Assembly (NCBI GenBank): GCA_029266295.1
Contig: JAQSXD010000227.1
Location: forward strand, 1-6,261
Length of the DNA: 6,261 bases
Source of the DNA: Bacillota bacterium
Lineage (GTDB): Bacteria; Bacillota; Clostridia; Peptostreptococcales; Anaerovoracaceae
Direction: 5' to 3'
Shown here: positions 1 to 5,057 of the stretch, piece after piece
How positions within the stretch are numbered: the stretch's first letter is position 1
How the letters are laid out: each line of letters opens with the position of its first letter
Made by a program: the position numbers and the translations under genes
Notes under the pieces: model-generated
What the model was told of the DNA's origin: nothing
What the model saw: the letters and a program-made list of their open reading frames with translations, nothing else
Database searches by the model: none

Positions 1-25
1 AAAAAGTACTAGGTTCTTGCAAGGG

Positions 26-52
26 AACGGCAGGGGATACTCCTCTGCCGTT
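26..52 (+). terminator. GC-rich hairpin, possible terminator of an upstream gene
   Basis: Bases 26-37 pair with 41-52 to give a 12-bp stem (one G-T wobble) closed by a 3-base loop (38-40). The stem is strong, but the bases after it (CGATTTG) form no real T-tract, and the reverse orientation has none either. It may be a weak or factor-assisted terminator of a gene lying left of the window, or only a 3' mRNA-stabilising hairpin. The structure is directly visible; the terminator role is inferred from its position before a new promoter region. Confidence 0.45.
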
Positions 53-75
53 CGATTTGCAGACGCGAAAAAATT

Positions 76-89
76 TGCTGAAATCAGCA
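76..89. promoter_or_regulatory. Palindrome over the -35 region, candidate operator
   Basis: TGCTGA-AA-TCAGCA is a perfect inverted repeat (6-2-6). It covers the place where the -35 box of the 102-107 promoter would lie (about 79-84), so a protein bound here would block or activate that promoter. The half-site GCTGA and the string AAATCAGC recur in the leader palindrome at 244-293. The centre lacks the CG typical of LacI-family operators, so no regulator family is proposed. Confidence 0.35.
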
Positions 90-98
90 CTCCTTTCG

Positions 99-107
99 TG
101 TTATAAT
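99..107 (+). promoter_or_regulatory. Extended -10 promoter for the kinase-isomerase operon
   Basis: TGTTATAAT is an exact extended -10 element (TGn-TATAAT, hexamer at 102-107). Extended -10 promoters can work without a good -35, and here the -35 position holds only TGAAAT, inside a palindrome. The predicted transcription start is near 114, which leaves an untranslated leader of about 218 bases before the kinase ATG at 332. Such a weak -35 under an operator-like palindrome suits a regulated catabolic operon, but this is inference. Confidence 0.45.
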
Positions 108-163
108 GTTTCCAAATTAATCCTATTATCGTATTGTTTTCAAATCGTTCTATGTTTCAATTT
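107..163. repeat. Three TGTTT-CAAAT-like short repeats
   Basis: TGTTTCCAAAT (107-117), TGTTTTCAAAT (135-145) and TGTTTCAATTT (153-163) are similar 11-base strings, spaced 28 and 18 bases apart just downstream of the extended -10. A related string, TTGGAAAT, lies inverted at 183-190. They may be binding sites for a regulator, but the region is AT-rich and low-complexity matches are expected, so confidence is low. Confidence 0.2.
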
Positions 164-182
164 GACAACAGTATCGAATTAC

Positions 183-212
183 TTGGAAATACGATCAAAA
201 TAAGCATAAAAT
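183..212 (+). promoter_or_regulatory. Possible second promoter for the sugar operon
   Basis: TTGGAA (183-188) and TAAAAT (207-212) are separated by 18 bases and could serve as sigma-A -35 and -10 boxes, giving a start near 219. The -35 matches consensus at four of six bases and the -10 at five of six. A perfect TTGACA at 162-167 has no -10 at the right distance. The AT-rich setting makes chance matches likely. Confidence 0.25.
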
Positions 213-235
213 GACCGTTGTCATTTGAAGTTGCT

Positions 236-301
236 TAGGGAAACGCTGATTCATTCCGTGCGCACATCAGATCGCGTACTAATTAAATCAGCGCTTCATT
301 A
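236..301. repeat. Long imperfect palindrome in the kinase leader
   Basis: The outer arms contain CGCTGATT (244-251) and its exact complement AATCAGCG (286-293). Beyond one mismatch the pairing continues at 240-242/295-297 and partly out to 236/301. Inside, after a symmetric 6x6 internal loop, GTGCGC (258-263) pairs with GCGTAC (274-279, one wobble) around a 10-base loop. The whole 66-base unit is nearly self-complementary and would fold as a single RNA hairpin just before the kinase ribosome binding site. It could be a regulatory leader hairpin, a pair of operator half-sites, or a short palindromic mobile-type repeat. It matches no riboswitch class I recognise. Confidence 0.45.
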
Positions 302-331
302 GTTTTTAAATTTTTATTTGGGAGTGATTGA

Positions 332-1321
332 ATGTTCGATATTGTCGCATTGGGTGAGCTATTAATTGATTTTACATACCACGGAAGAAGCGAAAATGGA
401 ACGCGCCTGTTTGAACAAAACCCTGGCGGCGCACCTGCAAATGTGCTTTGTGCCGCTTCGAACTTAGGATTAAGCACTGCATTTATCGGCAAGGTAGGCA
501 AGGATATGCATGGAGATTATTTGCGAAGCGTGCTTGAAGAAAAGGGTGTTGATACCAGTGGATTGATCAGTGCGGAGGATGTATTTACAACCCTCGCATT
601 TGTTGAATTATCCGAAACGGGGGAACGTGAATTTTCTTTTTCACGGAAGCCGGGTGCGGATACTTGTCTTTCCGCAGGCGAGGTTAAACGTGAGCTAGCT
701 AATGGGTGCAGGATTTTTCACTTCGGCTCTCTCTCGCTGACTGACGAGCCTTCGCGCTCTGCCACAATTGAAACGGTAAAAGCCGCTAAAGAGGCTGGTG
801 CCATTATCTCTTATGACCCGAATTACCGAGCACCGCTCTGGAAAAGTGAGAATAAAGCCGCTGAAATAATGAAAAGTGTCCTTCATTTTGCGGACATTGT
901 GAAAATCAGTGATGAAGAAGTCGAACTGATCACAGGAGAATCTTCTCCCAAGGCTGCAGCCGCATATCTGTTTCAAAAGGGAATCTCATGTGCGGTAATC
1001 ACGCTTGGCAGCAACGGCGCTTACACCGCAGTGGAAGGTGGATCTGCTATGGTTCCCATTCTCAATCCTGACATTTCGGTGGTTGACACCACCGGTGCCG
1101 GTGACGCTTTCTGGGGAGGTTTTCTCTATAAACTTGCTGAGAGTGGGCTCCGTCCCAATGAGCTCGGTCAAGATCAACTAAGGAATTTTACTGAATTTGC
1201 TAACGCGGTTGCCTCTCTATGCGTCCAAAAACGCGGGGGGATACCAGCGATGCCTACGATAAATATGGTCAAGGATTTCTTGACCAAAAGGGGGAACGAC
1301 AATGAAACGCAGCGAGATTAA
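332..1321 (+). CDS. PfkB-family sugar kinase, fructokinase type
   Basis: A 329-residue cytosolic kinase of the ribokinase/PfkB family, the usual full length. The start VALGELLIDF, the substrate-side stretch NPGGAPANV (30-38) followed by GKVGKD (53-58), the PGAD segment (107-110) and YDPNYR (161-166) are characteristic of bacterial fructokinases (ATP + D-fructose to fructose 6-phosphate). The C-terminal PfkB signature DTTGAGDAFWGGFL (252-265) provides the anion hole and the catalytic base D258; TLGSNGAY (224-231) lies in the nucleotide-binding half. The ATG at 332 has GGGAG (320-324) seven bases upstream. The 3' end overlaps the isomerase gene by 20 bases, so the two are co-transcribed and probably translationally coupled. 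Fructose is the best guess given the family and the mannose/lyxose isomerase partner, but PfkB substrates are hard to fix from sequence and another ketohexose or ketopentose is possible. Confidence 0.9.
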   Translation: MFDIVALGELLIDFTYHGRSENGTRLFEQNPGGAPANVLCAASNLGLSTAFIGKVGKDMHGDYLRSVLEEKGVDTSGLISAEDVFTTLAFVELSETGEREFSFSRKPGADTCLSAGEVKRELANGCRIFHFGSLSLTDEPSRSATIETVKAAKEAGAIISYDPNYRAPLWKSENKAAEIMKSVLHFADIVKISDEEVELITGESSPKAAAAYLFQKGISCAVITLGSNGAYTAVEGGSAMVPILNPDISVVDTTGAGDAFWGGFLYKLAESGLRPNELGQDQLRNFTEFANAVASLCVQKRGGIPAMPTINMVKDFLTKRGNDNETQRD

Positions 1322-1985
1322 CAAGTCGCTGGTGGAAATGGAGAATTTCATAAAGGAATATCGGTTTGCACTGCCGCCTTTCTGTCACTTTACGCCGGAG
1401 GAGTGGGACTCCAAGGGTTCTGAATATGATGAAATCCGCGACAACATGTTGGGCTGGGATATTACCGATTATGGACTGGGTGACTTTGCCAAGACCGGTT
1501 TTTCGTTGATTACAATCCGTAATGGCAACCTTGCTATGAAGGATAAATATACAAAAACCTATGCGGAAAAGCTGCTCTATCTCAGAGAAGGTCAATATGC
1601 GCCCATGCACTTTCACTGGAACAAAATGGAGGATATTATCAACCGAGGCGGCGGCAATGTTTTGATCCGCGTATATAACTCAACCCCAAGTGAGGGACTG
1701 GACGAGACCGGAGAAGTACATGTTTACATGGATGGACGGAAGATCACCGTTCCAGCAGGGACTCAGGTCCGTTTGACTCCGGGTGAAAGCATCGCGATAC
1801 AGCCCTATTTATACCATGACTTTTCTGTTGAGGAAGGTACGGGACCGGTGCTGTTAGGCGAGGTGAGCCAATGCAACGATGATAATACCGACAATCGATT
1901 TTTGGAGCCCATTGGACGTTTTCCTGCCATTGAGGAAGACGAACCGCCATATCGTTTGCTTTGCAACGAATATCCAAAGCGATAA
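1302..1985 (+). CDS. D-lyxose ketol-isomerase family protein (cupin)
   Basis: A 227-residue protein with the full-length pattern of the proteobacterial-type D-lyxose isomerases (EC 5.3.1.15), which interconvert D-lyxose and D-xylulose and also D-mannose and D-fructose. The cupin metal site is visible: H103 and H105 in PMHFHWNKME, E110, and H172 in PYLYHDF. These correspond to the Mn(II) ligands known for this family. Conserved stretches include WDITDYG (52-58), YAEKLLYLREGQ (87-98) and NRGGGN (114-119). The ATG at 1302 has AGGGGG (1289-1294) seven bases upstream, and the gene starts inside the end of the kinase gene. With that kinase it would make a two-step route, mannose to fructose to fructose 6-phosphate, or a lyxose-to-xylulose route. 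No transporter for the sugar lies in the window. No terminator follows the stop at 1983-1985. Confidence 0.9.
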   Translation: MKRSEINKSLVEMENFIKEYRFALPPFCHFTPEEWDSKGSEYDEIRDNMLGWDITDYGLGDFAKTGFSLITIRNGNLAMKDKYTKTYAEKLLYLREGQYAPMHFHWNKMEDIINRGGGNVLIRVYNSTPSEGLDETGEVHVYMDGRKITVPAGTQVRLTPGESIAIQPYLYHDFSVEEGTGPVLLGEVSQCNDDNTDNRFLEPIGRFPAIEEDEPPYRLLCNEYPKR

Positions 1986-2000
1986 GATCGAGAAAATTTG

Positions 2001-2029
2001 TTGACATTTGTCGAACATTATGCTAGATT
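2001..2029 (+). promoter_or_regulatory. Sigma-A promoter of the riboswitch/importer operon
   Basis: A perfect -35 TTGACA (2001-2006), a 17-base spacer, and the -10 TAGATT (2024-2029) preceded by TGC, so an extended -10 as well. Transcription should start near 2036, about 23 bases before the aptamer P1 stem. The -35 is embedded in a short palindrome GACA-TT-TGTC (2003-2012), which could be an operator or chance. The promoter lies only 15 bases after the isomerase stop codon. Confidence 0.75.
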
Positions 2030-2058
2030 TATAGTAAATTATACGTGAAAAGCAAAGA

Positions 2059-2126
2059 GCCATATTAGTCCACAAATACGGTGTGGAAGTTTCTACGTGG
2101 TAACCTCAAATTACCTACGCTATGGT
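2059..2126 (+). ncRNA. Purine riboswitch aptamer (guanine-type, variant core)
   Basis: All parts of the purine aptamer (Rfam Purine, RF00167) can be drawn. P1 is 2059-2064/2121-2126. P2 is 2069-2074/2082-2087 with the 7-base loop AATACGG. J2/3 contains the diagnostic GTTTCTAC (2089-2096). P3 is 2097-2103/2111-2118 with the 7-base loop CCTCAAA. The GG of L2 (2080-2081) can kiss the CC of L3 (2104-2105), as in known aptamers. In xpt numbering, U22 (2065), U47 (2090), U51 (2094) and C74 (2120) are all present; C74 predicts guanine/hypoxanthine-type pairing rather than adenine. Departures are U at 23 (2066), G at 25 (2068), G at 73 (2119), and a bulged T2116 in P3. The aptamer lies before a nucleoside importer, as expected for this class. 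Confidence 0.88.
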
Positions 2127-2203
2127 GTTCGTTTCTTCTTGCAATGAAAGCATTGTATTGCTTCGCTTTGTGTTGCATAAAATTTGAAGATTAAGAACAC
2201 TGT
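2122..2203 (+). promoter_or_regulatory. Antiterminator alternative fold of the purine riboswitch
   Basis: GTGTTC (2125-2130) is exactly complementary to GAACAC (2195-2200). The pairing extends with wobbles back to A2122/T2203, invading the 3' strand of aptamer P1. A second block, TCTTC (2134-2138), pairs with GAAGA (2186-2190). A small hairpin CAATG-AAAG-CATTG (2142-2155) caps the region between. This fold uses the 5' arm of the terminator, so antiterminator and terminator exclude each other, and P1 and antiterminator exclude each other. Ligand-stabilised P1 therefore predicts termination, an OFF switch. The pairing is read directly; its dynamics are inferred. Confidence 0.7.
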
Positions 2204-2221
2204 TCTTAATCTATTTTTTTT
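2188..2221 (+). terminator. Intrinsic terminator of the riboswitch expression platform
   Basis: AGATTAAGAAC (2188-2198) pairs perfectly with GTTCTTAATCT (2202-2212), leaving a 3-base loop, and eight T (2214-2221) follow one A. This is a textbook Rho-independent terminator placed about 60 bases after the aptamer. Since nothing else ends transcription after the isomerase gene, it probably also stops read-through from the sugar operon. Confidence 0.88.
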
Positions 2222-2249
2222 GTTTAAGTTCATATCGTCAAAGAAATTC

Positions 2250-2305
2250 GTCAAATTGCAGGACGGGAAGCCTGATTGTTTTCCTAACTGTAGTTTGACT
2301 TTTTT
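2250..2305 (+). terminator. Second terminator-like hairpin in the importer leader
   Basis: GTCAAATTGCAG (2250-2261) pairs with CTGTAGTTTGAC (2288-2299) over 12 bp, including two G-T wobbles. An inner stem can form between 2265-2269 and 2281-2285. TTTTTT (2300-2305) follows directly, then ATTAT. By form this is a second intrinsic terminator, 29 bases after the first T-tract and 75 bases before the ATPase start. The TCGTCAAA of its 5' arm (2248-2255) is repeated at 2235-2242, giving an alternative partner for TTTGAC. It matches no aptamer class I recognise. Between 2306 and 2380 I see only a weak hairpin (2331-2335/2346-2350) and the Shine-Dalgarno GGAG (2368-2371). Confidence 0.6.
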
Positions 2306-2380
2306 ATTATCAAAACCAAGTACGAAGGCTCGTGTGTCAGTTAAAGCACGGCTTGAAATACGGAAACGGAGATTTGCCTT

Positions 2381-3895
2381 ATGGAAAAGACAGCTTTACT
2401 GGAAATGAAAGGAATCACAAAGAAATTTGGAACTGTTCTGGCAAATGACCATATTGATCTGCAGCTCTATCCCGGTGAGATTCATGCTTTACTTGGGGAA
2501 AATGGTTCTGGAAAAAGCACGCTCATGAACATTCTGCTGGGGATCTACAAACCAAATTTCGGTGATATTTTCTATAAAGGAGAGAAGGGGCAGATCAAGA
2601 CACCAAAGCATGCTGCTGAGTTGGGTATCGGTATGGTACATCAACACTTTGCACTGATTCCGACGCTGACGGTAGCAGAAAATATTTTCCTTAGCCTGGA
2701 TCATTGCAGTTTTATTCTTGATAAAAAAAAAATGGAGAGCAAAATCCGTGAATATTCAGAGCAGTTTTCACTGCAGGTGGACCCAGGCGCTAAGGTCTGG
2801 CAGCTTTCGGTAGGGGAACAGCAGAGAGTCGAGATTATGAAGCTTCTTTGCCGAAATAGTGAGATTTTAGTTTTGGATGAGCCCTCCGCAGTATTGACAC
2901 CTCAGGAAGCCGGCGAGATGTTTAGGACTCTGCGCAAGATGGCAGATCATGGGAAATCCGTGATTTTTATCTCCCACAAAATGAATGAAGTTGTGGAGCA
3001 CGCTGATCGGATCACGGTACTGAAAAATGGCAGAGTGACTGATAGAATGCTTGCGGAAGAAGCGAGTATTGACCGAATGACAAAAGCTGTGGTTGGGGAG
3101 AGAGACATTGAAAAAATTCTCATCAGATCTCAAATAAAAACCGAACGTTTGCTTTTGGAGGCGAATCATCTTCGTGTTTTAAATGATAAAGGGCTGGTGG
3201 CGCTTCATGATATCTCTTTTCAGCTCCATGCCGGTGAAATCTTTGCCATAGCCGGTGTTGCAGGGAGCGGCCAGCGTGAGTTGGCAGAGGCACTTGCCGG
3301 GCTTAGAAAGGTCGCATCGGGGAAACTATCACTGAAGGGGAAGGACATCACCAGAAAAAATATCCGAGAAAGAGTAACGCAAGGGATTTCCTTTATTCCG
3401 GAAGATCGCTTGAAAATGGGCTTGATTCCAGGTATGAATATGAAAGAAAATGCTCTGCTAAAGGAATTCAGAGGGTTCGCGTACAACAAGGGCGGAATAC
3501 TGCAAAGCAAGGCGATTCGGTCTTTAACGGAACGGCATATCGCGGCTCATGATATTAAACACGGTGGATTGGATCTGCCCGTAAGTCTCATGTCCGGCGG
3601 AAACCAGCAGAAGCTTTTGATTGCAAGAGAAATCAATGGAAACCCAGAACTGATTATTGCAGCCTACCCGGTGAGGGGACTTGATATCGGAGCTACAGCT
3701 TCCATTCACAAAACCTTATTGGAGCAGCGTGAAAGGGGTGCTTGCATTCTGTTGATTTCAGAAGAACTGGACGAAATCTTTGAGATGTCTGACCGGGTCG
3801 CGGTCTTATGCGGCGGTAAGCTCATGGGGATTCGAAACATATCAGAGACGAACTACGAGGAAATCGGACAGATGATGTCCGGTGAATCTGCATAA
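2381..3895 (+). CDS. Nucleoside-type ABC importer, double-domain ATPase
   Basis: A 504-residue cytosolic ATPase with two fused nucleotide-binding domains, as in the NupO/YufO and sugar (RbsA-like) importers; full length. Domain 1 is complete: Walker A GENGSGKST (39-47), Q-loop HQH (87-89), signature LSVGEQQ (142-148), Walker B ILVLDEP (162-168) and switch H199. Domain 2 is degenerate in the family's usual way: GVAGSGQRE (292-300) lacks the Walker A lysine, ELIIAAYPVRGLD (423-435) replaces the DE of Walker B, and E461 stands at the H-loop, while the signature LMSGGNQQK (403-411) is good. ATP hydrolysis should therefore rest mainly on one composite site. The ATG at 2381 has GGAG (2368-2371) nine bases upstream. 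The stop TAA overlaps the next gene's AAGGAGG. Nucleoside rather than sugar import is supported by the partner permeases, the BMP-type binding protein and the purine riboswitch. Confidence 0.93.
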   Translation: MEKTALLEMKGITKKFGTVLANDHIDLQLYPGEIHALLGENGSGKSTLMNILLGIYKPNFGDIFYKGEKGQIKTPKHAAELGIGMVHQHFALIPTLTVAENIFLSLDHCSFILDKKKMESKIREYSEQFSLQVDPGAKVWQLSVGEQQRVEIMKLLCRNSEILVLDEPSAVLTPQEAGEMFRTLRKMADHGKSVIFISHKMNEVVEHADRITVLKNGRVTDRMLAEEASIDRMTKAVVGERDIEKILIRSQIKTERLLLEANHLRVLNDKGLVALHDISFQLHAGEIFAIAGVAGSGQRELAEALAGLRKVASGKLSLKGKDITRKNIRERVTQGISFIPEDRLKMGLIPGMNMKENALLKEFRGFAYNKGGILQSKAIRSLTERHIAAHDIKHGGLDLPVSLMSGGNQQKLLIAREINGNPELIIAAYPVRGLDIGATASIHKTLLEQRERGACILLISEELDEIFEMSDRVAVLCGGKLMGIRNISETNYEEIGQMMSGESA

Positions 3896-3905
3896 GGAGG
3901 AAACA

Positions 3906-5057
3906 ATGAAAAAAGGAACCCTACGATTTGAGAAAAAGCAAACTGTTTCCCTGCGCAGGAAAATATTAAACCCTGTGGTTTTTATTCTTCTTGGCTTTGT
4001 GTTCAGCTCGATCTTTATCATAGCAAATGGCTTTCAGCCTATCCCGGTGTTCGCTAAAATGATTTCCTATTCCCTTTTAAACACGAAGGGACTCATTGGA
4101 AGCATCAATGCAGCACTACCTTTGATGTTCTGCGGCCTTAGCGTTGCAATTGCTTTTAAGATGAACCTCAATAATATCGGTGCGGAAGGACAATTTGCCA
4201 TGGGCGCCATCTTTGGAGGAGCTTTTGCGCTGTACGGCCCGTCCCTGTCTGCGCCGCTTTCCAGTGTTGTGATGTTTTTCCTCTGTGCTCTGGGTGGATG
4301 TCTGTGGGCGCTTCTCGCAGCGGCCCTGAAAGCATTCTGGAAGGTTAATGAAACCATCGTCACTCTGATGTTAAATTATATTGCATTGCTGTTTTTGGAT
4401 TATCTTTGCTATGGGCCGTGGATGGCTCCGAAGCAGACCACTGCAATGACGGTAAAGATCCCTGAGAGTCTGTTCCTCCCTGTGATAAACGGAACCAGCT
4501 CTGGCCTGATTCTGGCGATTCTGGTCGCTGTTCTGCTCTACTTATTTTTAAAGTATACAGCAGCAGGCTATCAGATCTCTGTGATCAAAAATAGTCTTAG
4601 CACTGCTGAATATGCGGGGATTCCTGTGAAGAAATTCATTCTGATCGTATTAGCGCTCAGCGGTGCATTGGCAGGGATCGCAGGTTTTGTTCAGGTGACT
4701 GGAATTGTCCATCGGGTGCAGGCGCAGTTACCAGGAGGCAGCGGGTACACGGGGATCGTTATCGCGTATCTCAGTCAATGTAATCCACTTGCAATTATTC
4801 TTGTTTCCGTTTTGTTCGGAGCACTTCAAAATAGCAGTTCAGTGGTGCAGATCATGGGTGTACCGTCGCAGATCGTTACCATGTTGCAGGGAACTCTGAT
4901 GATTTCTGTCATTGCAGGGGAGTTTTTTAATCGTTATCGGATCGCCTTTTACAAAGCTGAGCGTAACGATTACACATCAGAGCGAAATGATGATAACCAA
5001 GAGCCAAAGAAGCGAAATGATGATAACCAAGAGTCAAAGAAAGGAGCGGTACAATGA
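3906..5057 (+). CDS. Nucleoside-type ABC importer, permease subunit 1
   Basis: A polytopic membrane protein of the BPD_transp_2 family, 383 residues from the ATG at 3906. That start is chosen over a GTG at 3882 because AAGGAGG (3894-3900) sits five bases before the ATG. It resembles NupP/YufP permeases: a charged N-terminus (1-19), hydrophobic helices from about 22-41 and 66-84 onward to about 340, and the family stretches NLNNIGAEGQ (87-96), NETIVTLMLNYIA (148-160) and GYTGIVIAYLS (280-290). It should form the membrane channel with the next gene product, driven by the ATPase. The last 30 or so residues are a hydrophilic tail carrying a 10-residue unit, RNDDNQE-P/S-KK, twice, which comes from a DNA tandem duplication and is probably disordered and dispensable. 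The stop overlaps the next start as ATGA, so the pair is translationally coupled. Confidence 0.9.
   Translation: MKKGTLRFEKKQTVSLRRKILNPVVFILLGFVFSSIFIIANGFQPIPVFAKMISYSLLNTKGLIGSINAALPLMFCGLSVAIAFKMNLNNIGAEGQFAMGAIFGGAFALYGPSLSAPLSSVVMFFLCALGGCLWALLAAALKAFWKVNETIVTLMLNYIALLFLDYLCYGPWMAPKQTTAMTVKIPESLFLPVINGTSSGLILAILVAVLLYLFLKYTAAGYQISVIKNSLSTAEYAGIPVKKFILIVLALSGALAGIAGFVQVTGIVHRVQAQLPGGSGYTGIVIAYLSQCNPLAIILVSVLFGALQNSSSVVQIMGVPSQIVTMLQGTLMISVIAGEFFNRYRIAFYKAERNDYTSERNDDNQEPKKRNDDNQESKKGAVQ
4981..5040 (+). repeat. 30-bp direct tandem duplication in the permease 1 gene
   Basis: Bases 4981-5010 and 5011-5040 are two adjacent 30-base copies differing at a single position (GAGCCAAAGA against GAGTCAAAGA). 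The length is a multiple of three, so the frame is kept and the protein gains a repeated charged decapeptide at its C-terminus. The array ends directly before the AAGGAG (5041-5046) that serves permease 2, so the ribosome binding site is undisturbed. Such near-identity suggests a recent slippage duplication, and copy number may vary between strains. Confidence 0.9.

Larger units (their letters stand above)
1..331. other. Intergenic/leader region upstream of the sugar operon
   Basis: No coding region is visible on either strand in these 331 bases; the only open frames are short and antisense to the kinase start. The left edge has a GC-rich hairpin that probably closes an upstream gene. From about 61 onward the DNA is AT-rich and holds the control region of the kinase-isomerase operon: a palindrome at 76-89, an extended -10 at 99-107, three TGTTT-CAAAT-like repeats (107-163), a possible second promoter (183-212) and a long imperfect palindrome (236-301). 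The kinase Shine-Dalgarno GGGAG (320-324) ends the region. Confidence 0.7.

Noticed and set aside
162..190. Promoter built on the perfect TTGACA at 162-167
   Set aside because: At 16-18 bases downstream only GGAAAT or GAAATA is present; the better TACGAT is 22 bases away, too far for sigma-A.
238..251. Catabolite-responsive (cre) site around GAAACGCTGATT
   Set aside because: It misses several conserved cre positions, and the bases are better explained as one arm of the 236-301 palindrome.
2061..2126. Adenine riboswitch
   Set aside because: The specificity base at position 74 is C (2120), not U, which predicts a guanine-type ligand.
2184..2408. 74-codon + strand open frame across the importer leader
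   Set aside because: It starts inside the riboswitch terminator, has no ribosome binding site, crosses the second hairpin and runs into the ATPase start; its product is low-complexity K/F-rich sequence without family features.
2867..3169. Antisense open frames within the ATPase gene (and similar ones elsewhere)
   Set aside because: They lie opposite strongly conserved coding sequence, have no promoter or ribosome binding site, and their translations show no family pattern.
3254..3694. Second ATPase domain as inactivated by mutation
   Set aside because: The missing Walker A lysine and altered Walker B are the normal state of the second domain in this importer family, so this is not evidence of a broken gene.
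3882..3905. GTG start for permease 1, adding eight residues
   Set aside because: The upstream GTG lies inside the ATPase gene without a suitable Shine-Dalgarno, whereas AAGGAGG sits five bases before the ATG at 3906 and the protein from there begins like other permeases.
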